Shown: piece by piece, positions 1 through 7,361 of the stretch | Position numbering within the stretch: position 1 is the stretch's first letter | Layout of the letters: every line of letters starts with the position of its first letter | Assembly (NCBI RefSeq): GCF_024622975.1 | Contig: NZ_JANJZT010000008.1 | Coordinates: forward strand, 1-64,000 | Origin: Blautia caecimuris | GTDB lineage: Bacteria; Bacillota; Clostridia; Lachnospirales; Lachnospiraceae | Reading direction: 5' to 3' | DNA: 64,000 nucleotides | Position numbers and translations under genes: made by a program | Notes under the pieces: model-generated | Told to the model about the DNA's origin: nothing | The model's input: the letters and a program-made list of their open reading frames with translations, nothing else | Databases searched by the model: none

Positions 1-542
1 TTCCCAACAACTACCACATCGAGTATGACGGCCACTACTACTCCGTATTGTACTCTTACTGTGGCAAGCCTGCAATCCTGAAGGCAACCGCTTCAGAGAT
101 CAGAATCTGTGATCAGTATAATCGGCTGATCTGTACACATAAGCGGTCTTATAGAGAGTTTCCGCTGTATATCACGGTAGATGAACATATGCCGCCAGAA
201 CACCTTTATTACAAAGAAGTCAATTCAAAGGATGGTAATTATTACCGCCGCTGGGCTTCTGCCATTGGTCCTGCGATGTCAGAACTGATTGACAGACTCC
301 TTAAATCATCAAAACATGAAGAGCAGTCTTATAATGCCTGTGCAGGTATCCTGCATAAAGTAAAAACAATCCCGAAAGGTGCTGCTGAAGAAGTTGCCCG
401 TAAATGTATAGAGATCAATTCCTGTAAGTATTTTACCTTCAAGCAGATGCTGAAAAAGATGGATGTGAAGGAACTCCCCGAGCATTCACCAGGAACACTG
501 CCCAATCATGAAAATATCAGAGGAAAGGACTACTATAAGTAA
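1..542 (+). CDS. istA: IS21-type transposase IstA, C-terminal part (runs off left edge)
   Basis: This is the C-terminal end of the DDE transposase of an IS21-family insertion sequence. The reading frame is open from base 3, so the gene begins to the left of the window; the first in-window start-like codon (TTG at 48) is internal. The visible part is the beta-rich tail after the catalytic core (HIEYDGHYYSV, then LYITVDEHMPPEH), so the DDE residues are not in view. It lies 12 bases before an istB gene, the normal IS21 order. IstA carries out strand transfer with IstB as its ATPase partner. The family call rests mainly on the following istB; the fragment alone would be harder to name. Confidence 0.82.
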   Translation, partial: PNNYHIEYDGHYYSVLYSYCGKPAILKATASEIRICDQYNRLICTHKRSYREFPLYITVDEHMPPEHLYYKEVNSKDGNYYRRWASAIGPAMSELIDRLLKSSKHEEQSYNACAGILHKVKTIPKGAAEEVARKCIEINSCKYFTFKQMLKKMDVKELPEHSPGTLPNHENIRGKDYYK

Positions 543-554
543 GGGTGACGTACT

Positions 555-1334
555 ATGGCATACAGATTAAAAGACTATCTTTATAACGATAAACTCACAA
601 AGGAACAGAACATACTCATGGATCGGCTGTATAAACTTCGCATGTCCGGTATGGCTGAAGCATTTGAAAAGCAGCTGCTGGAACCAAACACAGGTCTCGA
701 ACCATTTGAAGTCCGCTTTGCTGCTATTGTAAATCAGGAGTGGGATCAGCGTGAGAGTAAAAAGTTTAAACGTCTCATGAAGAAAGCGACCCTGAAATAT
801 CCTGCAGCTGATCTTGACAGTTCAATCTATGATCCAGAACGTCAGCTGAATACACACGTCATAGAACTTCTGGCCAAGTGTGATTGGATCGATGAGCCGA
901 ATAACCTGCTGATGACCGGAGGGGCCGGTGCTGGGAAAACGCACATCGCCTGCGCCTTATGTATCACAGCAATGCATCAGAACCGTACTGTTAAATACAT
1001 ACGTGCGAGCACACTCTTAAAGGAATCAGATCATGCCAGGCAGGAAGGTACTTACTTTGAGTATTCGAATGAAATGGCCGCTTATGATCTCATGGTGATA
1101 GATGATTTCGGCTTAATGGATCTGGACATCGAGAAATGCCGCGATTTATTTGAAATCATCGAGTCCAGAGACTGCCGCAAGGCAACTATTATTATCTCAC
1201 AGATTCCAGTATCCGGATGGTATCAGCTTTTTGGGGATTCCACCTACGCAGATGCCTGCTTAAGTCGAATGACATCTAAGGCATATCGCCTTGAATTTCC
1301 TGGCAGGGATTGCAGAATAACCAATAGTAATTAA
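555..1334 (+). CDS. istB: IS21-type helper ATPase IstB
   Basis: IstB is the AAA+ ATPase that helps IstA choose targets and integrate. The 259-residue length fits the family. A Walker A motif (GGAGAGKT, about residue 120) and a Walker B motif (LMVIDDFG, about residue 180) are intact, followed by the ISQIPVSGWYQLFGD region and an arginine near SRMTSKAYRLEF, all typical of IstB/DnaC-like ATPases. The ATG is preceded by AAGGGTGACG. It is probably translationally coupled to istA, 12 bases upstream. No frameshift is seen. The right end of the insertion sequence should lie between 1335 and about 1500, but without the left end its terminal repeat cannot be defined. Confidence 0.9.
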   Translation: MAYRLKDYLYNDKLTKEQNILMDRLYKLRMSGMAEAFEKQLLEPNTGLEPFEVRFAAIVNQEWDQRESKKFKRLMKKATLKYPAADLDSSIYDPERQLNTHVIELLAKCDWIDEPNNLLMTGGAGAGKTHIACALCITAMHQNRTVKYIRASTLLKESDHARQEGTYFEYSNEMAAYDLMVIDDFGLMDLDIEKCRDLFEIIESRDCRKATIIISQIPVSGWYQLFGDSTYADACLSRMTSKAYRLEFPGRDCRITNSN

Positions 1335-1514
1335 TCAACCTGCTGAGCTTTGCTCAGTTTGAAGCGGAATGGCGCTCCGTTCCTCTGGAACGGATGCGCA
1401 GTTCTTGCGGAATATGCATGTTTGTCAATACTTTCCAAAAATTTTTTGAATATTTTTTTCGGAAAGTGGGCATACTATTTAATTTCAAATAAAAATCATG
1501 TTCGTTTTTATTTG

Positions 1515-1568
1515 GACAAAAGAGCAGAGCCGACAGGCTGTGATTGCTCACAAGCCTGTTGACTCTGC
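1515..1568 (-). terminator. Hairpin terminator downstream of minus-strand membrane gene
   Basis: Read on the minus strand, GCAGAG (1568-1563) pairs with CTCTGC (1529-1524), with an inner CAGGCTTGTG/CACAGCCTG stem, followed by the T-rich CTCTTTTGTCC. It would stop transcription of the gene at 1622-2293. Next to it, 1486-1514 is a separate perfect 10-base inverted repeat (CAAATAAAAA / TTTTTATTTG). Either could also be part of an IS end. Confidence 0.5.
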
Positions 1569-1621
1569 GCATTATGTGTCTGGCTTTTTGATGAGATGTT
1601 GTCCACCCGATAAATGGGAAA

Positions 1622-2293
1622 TTATAGCAAATAACCTATAGCGATGAAAAGATAGCAATATAAGTATTTCCTGTTTAATCTTAAATACATTACACCACTG
1701 AGAGCAGAAAATATCATAGTGGAAATTCCGTTCCATATTTCAAGTCCTACTCCTCTTGATACAAAATGAAACACTCCCCATGTCATAGCCAATATAATAC
1801 CGCCAAAAGGAATTGGGCTTTCTTTTTTCAACAGGGTTTCAATCGCTTTTTGCCCGTATATTATGATTAGAAAAACAAGCATTACTTCAAATATATAGTA
1901 TAAATATTGCATACAAAATTGAAATACGGTTTTACCCTGTGCTTCTCCAATAATCTTTAATGTATGCCAATCAATGAAAGTCATAATTTTGCAGCCAATA
2001 AAACAGGCAAGCGTCACTATCCAATTTTCCAAAGAAATTATGTCTCTTTTGTTTCCTTTTACTGGAAAATGATAATGTTTTATAGAAAAAAGCAGGAGAA
2101 CACTAATGAAGAACGCCCACATAAAAACCATTATCATACAATGAATACTTCTTTGCTGCATTGTATAATTCTGTATATCTACATGTAGAAATATAACTTC
2201 AATTCCGAATATTGACAGATATTCAAGCATAAATGCTGCAAATGAGAGCAGGCTCAGCCATAAATATTTTGTCCATTTTACTTCTCTAACCAT
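1622..2293 (-). CDS. Multi-pass membrane protein, weakly CPBP-like
   Basis: A 223-residue protein with about six or seven hydrophobic segments and no signal peptide separate from the first membrane helix. Near the C-terminus, GGIILAMTWGVFHF resembles the second conserved block of CPBP-family (CAAX protease/bacteriocin-processing-like) proteins, with a histidine in the right place. The glutamate pair of the first CPBP motif is not obvious, so catalytic activity is doubtful. The ATG at 2293 was chosen over an upstream GTG (2302) because AAGG lies 8 bases before it. It is the last of five minus-strand genes in an AT-rich stretch and was probably brought in by mobile DNA. Confidence 0.55.
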   Translation of the reverse strand: MVREVKWTKYLWLSLLSFAAFMLEYLSIFGIEVIFLHVDIQNYTMQQRSIHCMIMVFMWAFFISVLLLFSIKHYHFPVKGNKRDIISLENWIVTLACFIGCKIMTFIDWHTLKIIGEAQGKTVFQFCMQYLYYIFEVMLVFLIIIYGQKAIETLLKKESPIPFGGIILAMTWGVFHFVSRGVGLEIWNGISTMIFSALSGVMYLRLNRKYLYCYLFIAIGYLL

Positions 2294-2358
2294 TATCCTC
2301 ACCTTATGAAATTTCGTTTTCCTTTTATACTTGGCTTCCCGACAAATTATGAATCTGG

Positions 2359-3450
2359 TTAATGTATATGTTCATCATAAAACCCAACAAAATCCTCGAA
2401 CAACTCCAAATCCAATGAATTACACCATTTTTCCCTGTCAAGGTTTTGATATATATAATTAGCTTTATCCTCCGAAAACCGTTCCCTGTTTTCCTCTGTG
2501 TTATAGTCATAGTCAAGCGTTTTGAGCCATTCATCAAATTTCGCATTAAACTCATTGCGATATGTGTCGTCATTGAAATAGTTATGTCCTTTATTCTCAA
2601 GAGGAATAAAGCTAAATCGGGAATCGTCCTTGTATTTTTCGTAATAAATTTCGTAGCCGTATTCGGCTGGAACAACTTCATCATCAAAGCTATGCACAAT
2701 CATAACAGCGGCATTGCTTTTTGAGAAGCCGTCCAACGCAGTATTTGAGGCATAACCGCCATATTGAATCCTCTCATGCAGTTTCACAAATGGTAACATC
2801 AAATAAATACCATTTCCTACCTGTTTTTTCCCCTCGGCTTCAAACAGATTCGGTGAAGCGTTAAAACCCGAACACGCTATAACGGCTTTTACTTCGGGGT
2901 GGTATGTAAGCACACTGCAAACACTGTAGCCGCCCCAGCTATGCCCGAATAAAACGATTGGCAGACTTGGGAATTTCCCGCTTTCCTCCACAAATGTAAT
3001 TGCATAGTCAAGGTCAATTACTCCCTGTGGAAGCCCTCCGACTCCCTCACCCTCGCTTTCATCATTTCCCGTAGCGTCATAGGAGAAAACATAATATCCA
3101 TGACAGGCAAAATAATTCACGCAATCCATATAAGAATTATGTCCACCTCCACCAAAGCCATGTGCCATTACAACGATACCACGCTGGTTTTCTCCCGAAC
3201 TATACATATATCCCGCCAGTTTCTGCCCCCCGTTGGAACTAAACTCATATTTCGTGCGGTGCAATCCGTCAAAGTCATCAACGTAGAGCATAAGCGGCTC
3301 ATAGCTCTCAAATCGCTGGTTAAAATTCTCGTTATATACCATTACAGTCAATATCCAATCGCCAGCAATTATTAGTGTGACCACAATAGATAATATAATA
3401 AAGAGAATCTTTTTCTTCTTAGATTTCGGTTTCGTGTTTTTCATATCCAT
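2359..3450 (-). CDS. Membrane-anchored alpha/beta hydrolase (S33-like)
   Basis: A 363-residue alpha/beta-hydrolase fold protein. After a lysine-rich N-terminus, residues about 15-38 form one hydrophobic helix, so the enzyme is likely tethered to the membrane and faces outward. The oxyanion region is VVMAHGFGGGGH (about 94-105), the nucleophile elbow is GHSWGG (serine about 171), an acid is likely in HSFDDEVVP, and the last histidine is in NKGHNYF. This triad fits the serine aminopeptidase/lipase-like group often annotated as alpha/beta hydrolase; the substrate is unknown. It is a cargo gene in the AT-rich island, next to a membrane protein and small unknown genes. Confidence 0.85.
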   Translation of the reverse strand: MDMKNTKPKSKKKKILFIILSIVVTLIIAGDWILTVMVYNENFNQRFESYEPLMLYVDDFDGLHRTKYEFSSNGGQKLAGYMYSSGENQRGIVVMAHGFGGGGHNSYMDCVNYFACHGYYVFSYDATGNDESEGEGVGGLPQGVIDLDYAITFVEESGKFPSLPIVLFGHSWGGYSVCSVLTYHPEVKAVIACSGFNASPNLFEAEGKKQVGNGIYLMLPFVKLHERIQYGGYASNTALDGFSKSNAAVMIVHSFDDEVVPAEYGYEIYYEKYKDDSRFSFIPLENKGHNYFNDDTYRNEFNAKFDEWLKTLDYDYNTEENRERFSEDKANYIYQNLDREKWCNSLDLELFEDFVGFYDEHIH

Positions 3451-3577
3451 ATCCTTTTTGACTTATTGTTGTGTCGGAAAATCCCGATTTCTCGCTTTGT
3501 TAATCAACTTATTTCGATTTAAGTCTTTCCTAATATGCTTAGTATTCCTTTTTTTGGCAAAATAGAAATGTGTTTTT

Positions 3578-4027
3578 TTATGATTTCTGTATAACCTTTA
3601 GTGATTTTTGAATATCCTTATAAACTAATGACTGCATACTATCCTCATAAATAGAAATATCTGCTTTATGAAGTTTGGAAAGAATATCACTCTTCAATTC
3701 AGGCTTATGTTTTGCAATAATGGGTAACAATTTAATACATTGTCTTGCTGTAATAGGTTTGACATCTGTTATATGTTTCAAATACTTATCAATAACCTCA
3801 TCAATCTTATAATCTTTATCCCATTTCGCATTATAAGCAAGTAATGTAAGTCCCCTTGTGCGAATATACGAATTATCGCTGTCAAGCATATCGCTTAATC
3901 TATCCATATAGGGATAGACACAATCAGTTTCTTCGCTTTGTTTTTGCAATGTCTGCAACGCCTTGTATGCAACATTATTATTCTTATTAAACAGTAATTC
4001 AAATGTTTCTGCTATATTGACTGACAT
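3578..4027 (-). CDS. HEAT-repeat-like hypothetical protein
   Basis: A 149-residue soluble, helix-rich protein preceded by a clear AAAGGAG ribosome site. Phrases such as AYKALQTLQKQSEE, IRTRGLTLLAYNAKW and ARQCIKLLPIIAKHKPEL recur at helical-hairpin spacing, as in HEAT or ARM repeat proteins that act as binding scaffolds. No catalytic motif is seen. The function is not recognisable from sequence. It is preceded on the same strand by a four-helix membrane protein and a 92-residue unknown protein, with short gaps that suggest co-transcription. Confidence 0.6.
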   Translation of the reverse strand: MSVNIAETFELLFNKNNNVAYKALQTLQKQSEETDCVYPYMDRLSDMLDSDNSYIRTRGLTLLAYNAKWDKDYKIDEVIDKYLKHITDVKPITARQCIKLLPIIAKHKPELKSDILSKLHKADISIYEDSMQSLVYKDIQKSLKVIQKS

Positions 4028-4063
4028 GGTAATCTCCTTTACAAATGAGGGTTTTTATATTTT

Positions 4064-4432
4064 TTACAGTGTGATTATCCAAAAACATACTGCTGAAATT
4101 GCAGAAAGCGGTGTCATGATATACTTTTCTTTTTTGCTTTTGGATATAAAATTCATAATTGTATTGAATGAGAGATATGCTGCCATGATGATACAGATTA
4201 TCTTTGTTGCGTTCTCTGAAAACCAAAATGGTATAAGTCCTCCCATTTGCAATATTATGACCACAAAAAATATCTGTATAATAATCTGCATTACCAAAAC
4301 AATCCTTAGTTTCTTAGGGAAGACTTTATATCGCCCTCCCATTGTCAACTCTCCTAATGGAAAACCACAAACTATAAGAAATGATAATACAATCACTATT
4401 GAAAAGACGCCTGCTCCTATAATAGCTATCAT
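4064..4432 (-). CDS. Small four-helix membrane protein, unknown function
   Basis: A 122-residue protein with four hydrophobic segments (about residues 1-23, 42-63, 72-92 and 104-122) linked by short, basic loops such as KVFPKKLR and SKSKKEKY. The ATG at 4432 follows GGAGGTTGACC; the TTG six bases upstream lies too close to this site. No family could be named. It lies in the minus-strand cargo group of the left island, between a HEAT-like gene and an Imm33-like gene. Confidence 0.55.
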   Translation of the reverse strand: MIAIIGAGVFSIVIVLSFLIVCGFPLGELTMGGRYKVFPKKLRIVLVMQIIIQIFFVVIILQMGGLIPFWFSENATKIICIIMAAYLSFNTIMNFISKSKKEKYIMTPLSAISAVCFWIITL

Positions 4433-4488
4433 GGTCAACCTCCAAATACCGATTCTTCGTTCTATTTAGCTCCCCGATAAACTGCAAG

Positions 4489-4767
4489 TTATCGCTTTCT
4501 GATAATCCAATCGTCATCTTGGTTTTTTCTCTCTGCATAGTAACCGCAAGGCATATCCTTTAAGGTATTGACAGAGTTATCTAAGTCAAAAACCCATTTT
4601 AAAGATACTAAATTTGCTTCATCTGTTTCATGTGTTTCTCCGCATAGAAATTGCCACATTCCGTCATCTTCATCATGCGATACATATAGAATAGGTGCCT
4701 GACGCTCCAATATATGGCAACAGATAATCGTAGCAGTATCGGGTGAATCATAAAAAGGAAATTTCAT
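4489..4767 (-). CDS. Small acidic protein, possibly Imm33/DUF2185-like
   Basis: A 92-residue acidic soluble protein. The core YVSHDEDDGMWQFLCG, followed by a region rich in aspartate and a closing PCGYYAERKNQDDDW, resembles the DUF2185/Imm33 type, some members of which are predicted immunity proteins. That link is by memory of the pattern and is weak. The ATG at 4767 follows AAAGGAGT at 7 bases; a TTG at 4785 overlaps that ribosome site and was rejected. It is the first gene of the minus-strand cargo run, with a promoter expected in 4768-4909. Confidence 0.55.
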   Translation of the reverse strand: MKFPFYDSPDTATIICCHILERQAPILYVSHDEDDGMWQFLCGETHETDEANLVSLKWVFDLDNSVNTLKDMPCGYYAERKNQDDDWIIRKR

Positions 4768-4909
4768 GTCTGTTACTCCTTTCAAATCTCGACTTCTCAG
4801 TTTGACTTTTTTCCTATTTTACACAAAAACATGAGATTTTTCAATTCACAAACTGTCTTGCTTAAGTTTGAATGGCATTGTCGCTTATTGCGGAAACGCT
4901 ATCATTCAC

Positions 4910-5281
4910 CTATGAATAAATTATCTCATTTTCAACAATTTCTCTTACATACGCCAGAATGTTATTCATCTTTTGAAGCCATAAGAATTGATTTTCGGTT
5001 TTCAATTGTTCTGTCACACCCTGCCTGTCGGAATATTCCGTTACCAGCCGAGAAAACATTTTATCTGCTCGCTTGTCAATATCGTCAAGGTAGTCGTTCA
5101 GCTTTCCACCTGTTAGTAGGTTCATATGCAAAACCTTATGGCGTTGTTCCAAATACTTTGCGTGCCGCTGTCCTCATAAGCCGATTAGCTTGGCTTCTTG
5201 TGGCAGTATAAGATTTGGCAGATTATAATCGCCAACTTTTGAATAAGTGCCGCCCATCTGTTCAAATATTGTTTTTTCCAT
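4910..5281 (-). pseudogene. tnpV: tnpV of a Tn4451-type element, interrupted by one in-frame stop
   Basis: Translated from the ATG at 5281 (preceded by GGAGGG), the frame reads MEKTIFEQMGGTYSKVGDY, then LILPQEAKLIGL, a TGA at 5176-5174 (codon 36), and continues in frame as GQRHAKYLEQRHKV to a natural end at 4910. The full frame of 124 codons matches the usual length of TnpV, a small protein of Tn4451-like transposons. The family normally has tryptophan where the TGA is, so one TGG-to-TGA change explains the break. The downstream 80-residue part remains open but lacks the conserved N-terminus. The role of TnpV is not established. Confidence 0.75.
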
Positions 5282-5283
5282 AA

Positions 5284-5373
5284 GTAACCCTCCGTCATTC
5301 TGATTTTGAGAGCGTTGGAAATAATTCTCCGTTCTTTTTCGTCAATCACTATGTAGTATTTTTGACATCGCAT
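5284..5373 (-). pseudogene. Truncated small gene upstream of tnpV
   Basis: From an ATG at 5373, the frame reads KYYIVIDEKERRIISNAL and then runs without a stop into the tnpV start in another frame. The first part resembles the N-terminus of a small (about 60 residue) protein often found just before tnpV in Tn-type elements. Here the expected continuation is missing, as if an internal deletion joined its first 20 or so codons to the tnpV leader. The family match is from memory and is uncertain. Confidence 0.3.
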
Positions 5374-5645
5374 ATTTCCCGATCTCTTTCCCCTAAAGTA
5401 TGGCAAAGGATTTCTCCCTTTGCGAATGTGCGATTTTATTGTTGACATTAAAGAAAGCCAGTGCAAGAAGCGTTTCTGCTTCTTACGCTGGCTTTTGCCT
5501 TTGCTATCCCCCATAAGTTGTATTCCAATAATGTTTTCAAATTACTTCCTTATATGGTGACAGCCTTTGCGGTTTTTCTTTTGTCACTTTTTGCAGAAAT
5601 GCGCCGTAAAGCGGTTTCTGGCGTAGGCTGCCGTTCCCCGCCTTT

Positions 5646-5681
5646 CAATCTGGATTTTAACGATTTTCAAAATTCAGATTG
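5646..5681 (+). promoter_or_regulatory. Hairpin abutting the ribosome site of the first sigma-like gene
   Basis: Bases 5646-5658 pair with 5669-5681 over 13 base pairs (one G-T pair) around a 10-base loop. The last paired base is the first base of the GGAGGTG ribosome site of the gene starting at 5694. The stem could limit ribosome loading or end upstream transcription. Confidence 0.5.
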
Positions 5682-5693
5682 GAGGTGTCTACG

Positions 5694-6209
5694 GTGAAAT
5701 ACGCACCGAGAAAGGTATATATCAAAGAGAATGGCAGCTATGCGGAGTTGTCCTATATGGATTTTTGCCGCCGCAGAGAAGCAGACCGTACATATTCGGA
5801 CAAGCTTTTTATCCCTGTGCAGGGCTGTCTGATTGAGGTTGTGCGGGAACAGTACACGGACTTCTATCGGGATAAAGAGCGGTGGCGTTATCTTCAGAAA
5901 CTGGATGCGAAGAACAGCCTGCTTTCATTAGATGGATTTGTCGATAGCGAGGGCAACGCTCTGGACTTTATTGCCGATGAAACGGCGGGCGTTGAGGAAA
6001 CAGTTATCCATTCCATGATGTTGGACAGGCTGAACGCCGCCCTGCTCTTGCTGTCGGATGATGAGCGGGCGTTGATACGGGCAATCTTCTTTGACGGTGT
6101 TTCCACTAAAGAGATTGCAAAGATGGAAAATGTTGACCAGAGTACGGTAAACAGACACAAGCTCAAAATTCTGGCAAAGCTCAGAAAAATAATGGAAAGC
6201 AGATTTTAA
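5694..6209 (+). CDS. Sigma-70-like small regulator of a conjugative element (1)
   Basis: A 171-residue sigma-factor-like protein of the kind carried by Tn916/Tn4451-like conjugative elements. The C-terminal third holds a region-4 helix-turn-helix (LLSDDERALIRAIFFDGVSTKEIA, split here as LSDDERALIRAIF then VSTKEIAKMENVDQSTVN), which would bind a -35 element or act as a DNA-binding switch. The N-terminal half (APRKVYIKENGSYAELSY, CRRREADRTYSDKLF) is a conserved element-specific region. The GTG start at 5694 is chosen because GGAGGTG lies 6 bases upstream; a TTG at 5679 overlaps that site. It is followed by two more sigma-like genes, so a regulatory module of the element survives here. Confidence 0.8.
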   Translation: MKYAPRKVYIKENGSYAELSYMDFCRRREADRTYSDKLFIPVQGCLIEVVREQYTDFYRDKERWRYLQKLDAKNSLLSLDGFVDSEGNALDFIADETAGVEETVIHSMMLDRLNAALLLLSDDERALIRAIFFDGVSTKEIAKMENVDQSTVNRHKLKILAKLRKIMESRF

Positions 6210-6268
6210 GTGCAAAGCCCCTTTGATTTTTCCTTTGGAAAATCGAGGGGGATTTCTTACTGCCCTCT

Positions 6269-6296
6269 CAATCTTGGATTTATGAAATCCCGATTG
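6269..6296 (+). promoter_or_regulatory. Hairpin abutting the ribosome site of the second sigma-like gene
   Basis: CAATC (6269-6273) pairs with GATTG (6292-6296), and GGATTT (6276-6281) pairs with AAATCC (6285-6290) around a 3-base loop. The last G begins the GGAGG ribosome site (6296-6300) of the gene at 6308. The stem sequence resembles the hairpin before the preceding sigma gene. Confidence 0.5.
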
Positions 6297-6307
6297 GAGG
6301 AAAAGAA

Positions 6308-6736
6308 ATGGCATATAACCACGGACGGGAGGAGCGCAAATGGCGTATCTGGAAAGAAGCGGAGGAAAGGATTTTACGGAAATGTGGTGTTGACGAGGAT
6401 ACCATTGAGAAAATCCGTATTTACGACAGGGCGGATTTTAATGCCGCCAGACGGTTCTACCGCTATCTGAATGATGTCGGGGAATACCTTGAGGGAATGG
6501 CGGACAGGGAGAAACAAACGGAGGTTAGGACGGTGGCTGATTTACTGGACGAGATTGAAAATGAAAATCTGTACCTCGCATTAGTCACGGTAGACAGGCG
6601 CACTCTGAAAATCGCTCTCCTAAAAATGCAGGGCTATTCCACAAAGGAGATTGCCCCGATTGTCGGTCTGACAACGGGGGCTGTCTACGCAAGGATGGGA
6701 CACCTGCGGAAAAAGCTGAAAGCCTTTAAGCGGTAA
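6308..6736 (+). CDS. Sigma-70-like small regulator of a conjugative element (2)
   Basis: A 142-residue protein. The N-terminus MAYNHGREERKWRIWKEAEE and the phrase VRTVADLLDEIENENL are typical of a small sigma-like family found in Tn-type conjugative elements. Residues about 105-140 form a region-4 helix-turn-helix (LKMQGYSTKEIAPIVGLT, then GAVYARMGHLRKKLK). The ATG follows TTGGAGGAAAAGAA. It lacks sigma region 2, so it may be an anti-repressor, partner subunit or DNA-binding activator instead of a full sigma factor. It sits 98 bases after the first sigma-like gene and before the third, all on the plus strand. Confidence 0.75.
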   Translation: MAYNHGREERKWRIWKEAEERILRKCGVDEDTIEKIRIYDRADFNAARRFYRYLNDVGEYLEGMADREKQTEVRTVADLLDEIENENLYLALVTVDRRTLKIALLKMQGYSTKEIAPIVGLTTGAVYARMGHLRKKLKAFKR

Positions 6737-6755
6737 GGGAAGAAAAATACATTCA

Positions 6756-6809
6756 CCTGCGGGCTATGGGGTGAGAGGTCAAAAACCTTTCGCCCTATTT
6801 TTTCGCAGG
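6756..6809 (+). promoter_or_regulatory. Hairpin overlapping the ribosome site of the third sigma-like gene
   Basis: CCTGCG (6756-6761) pairs with CGCAGG (6804-6809), enclosing further pairs such as GAGAGGT with ACCTTTC. The 3' arm overlaps the AGGAGG ribosome site (6807-6812) of the gene at 6822, so the closed stem would hide part of that site. Confidence 0.5.
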
Positions 6810-6821
6810 AGGAAAAACATA

Positions 6822-7295
6822 ATGGCATACCGAGTTAAAACATATACGCTTCGGGAGGAAGCGGCGGAAAACGGCACAAGGTATTTTATCAGCTTTAAGG
6901 ACGGGCAAGGCGGCTATCACGAATTAGAGGTATCCGAACAATTCTTTACTGAGTTTCGGCAGATGGAACGCAGAAACCGTAATCTGCTGCAATCGGATGA
7001 ACGCCACAAAGAATTTTTCGAGCTTTCCGATGAAGCCCTTAACAAAAGGGCAAGGGTTACGCCGAAAGGCGTTGACGAGCTGATTATCGAGCAGGAACGC
7101 TCCGAACTGCTCCACCGTATCATTGCCGCTCTGCCAGAGATACAAAGGCGGCGTTTCCTGCTCTATTACGAGTACGATTTCAATTACTATGATATTGCTG
7201 CAATGGAGCATTGCACGGCACAGGCGGTTAGGCGGTCTGTCGTTCTTGCCAGAGAAAAGATAAAGGTGCAGATGAAAAAATATCTCTGCCCCTAA
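6822..7295 (+). CDS. Sigma-70-like small regulator of a conjugative element (3)
   Basis: A 157-residue protein with N-terminal MAYRVKTYTLREEAAENG, central SDEALNKRARVTPKG, and a C-terminal region-4-like part (LPEIQRRRFLLYYEYDFNYY, then DIAAMEHCTAQAVRRSV). This matches sigma-like or DUF1492-like proteins common in Firmicute mobile elements. The ATG at 6822 follows AGGAGG at 9 bases; an in-frame start at 6771 has no ribosome site. It is the last gene of the element before the break in the efflux adaptor gene. Three diverged copies in tandem suggest duplication inside the element. Confidence 0.72.
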   Translation: MAYRVKTYTLREEAAENGTRYFISFKDGQGGYHELEVSEQFFTEFRQMERRNRNLLQSDERHKEFFELSDEALNKRARVTPKGVDELIIEQERSELLHRIIAALPEIQRRRFLLYYEYDFNYYDIAAMEHCTAQAVRRSVVLAREKIKVQMKKYLCP

Positions 7296-7361
7296 CAGTT
7301 TGATAACGCTCTTGTATCTTTAGATATGGGGGCGTTTCTCTGATATGTTCTCTAATGGAAT

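Noticed and set aside
5174-5176. TGA in tnpV as a selenocysteine codon
   Set aside because: The family has tryptophan there, no selenocysteine-insertion stem follows, and TnpV is not a redox protein.
5461-5697. 78-codon plus-strand frame before the first sigma-like gene
   Set aside because: No family match and no ribosome site; it covers the leader hairpin of the sigma-like gene and ends across its start.
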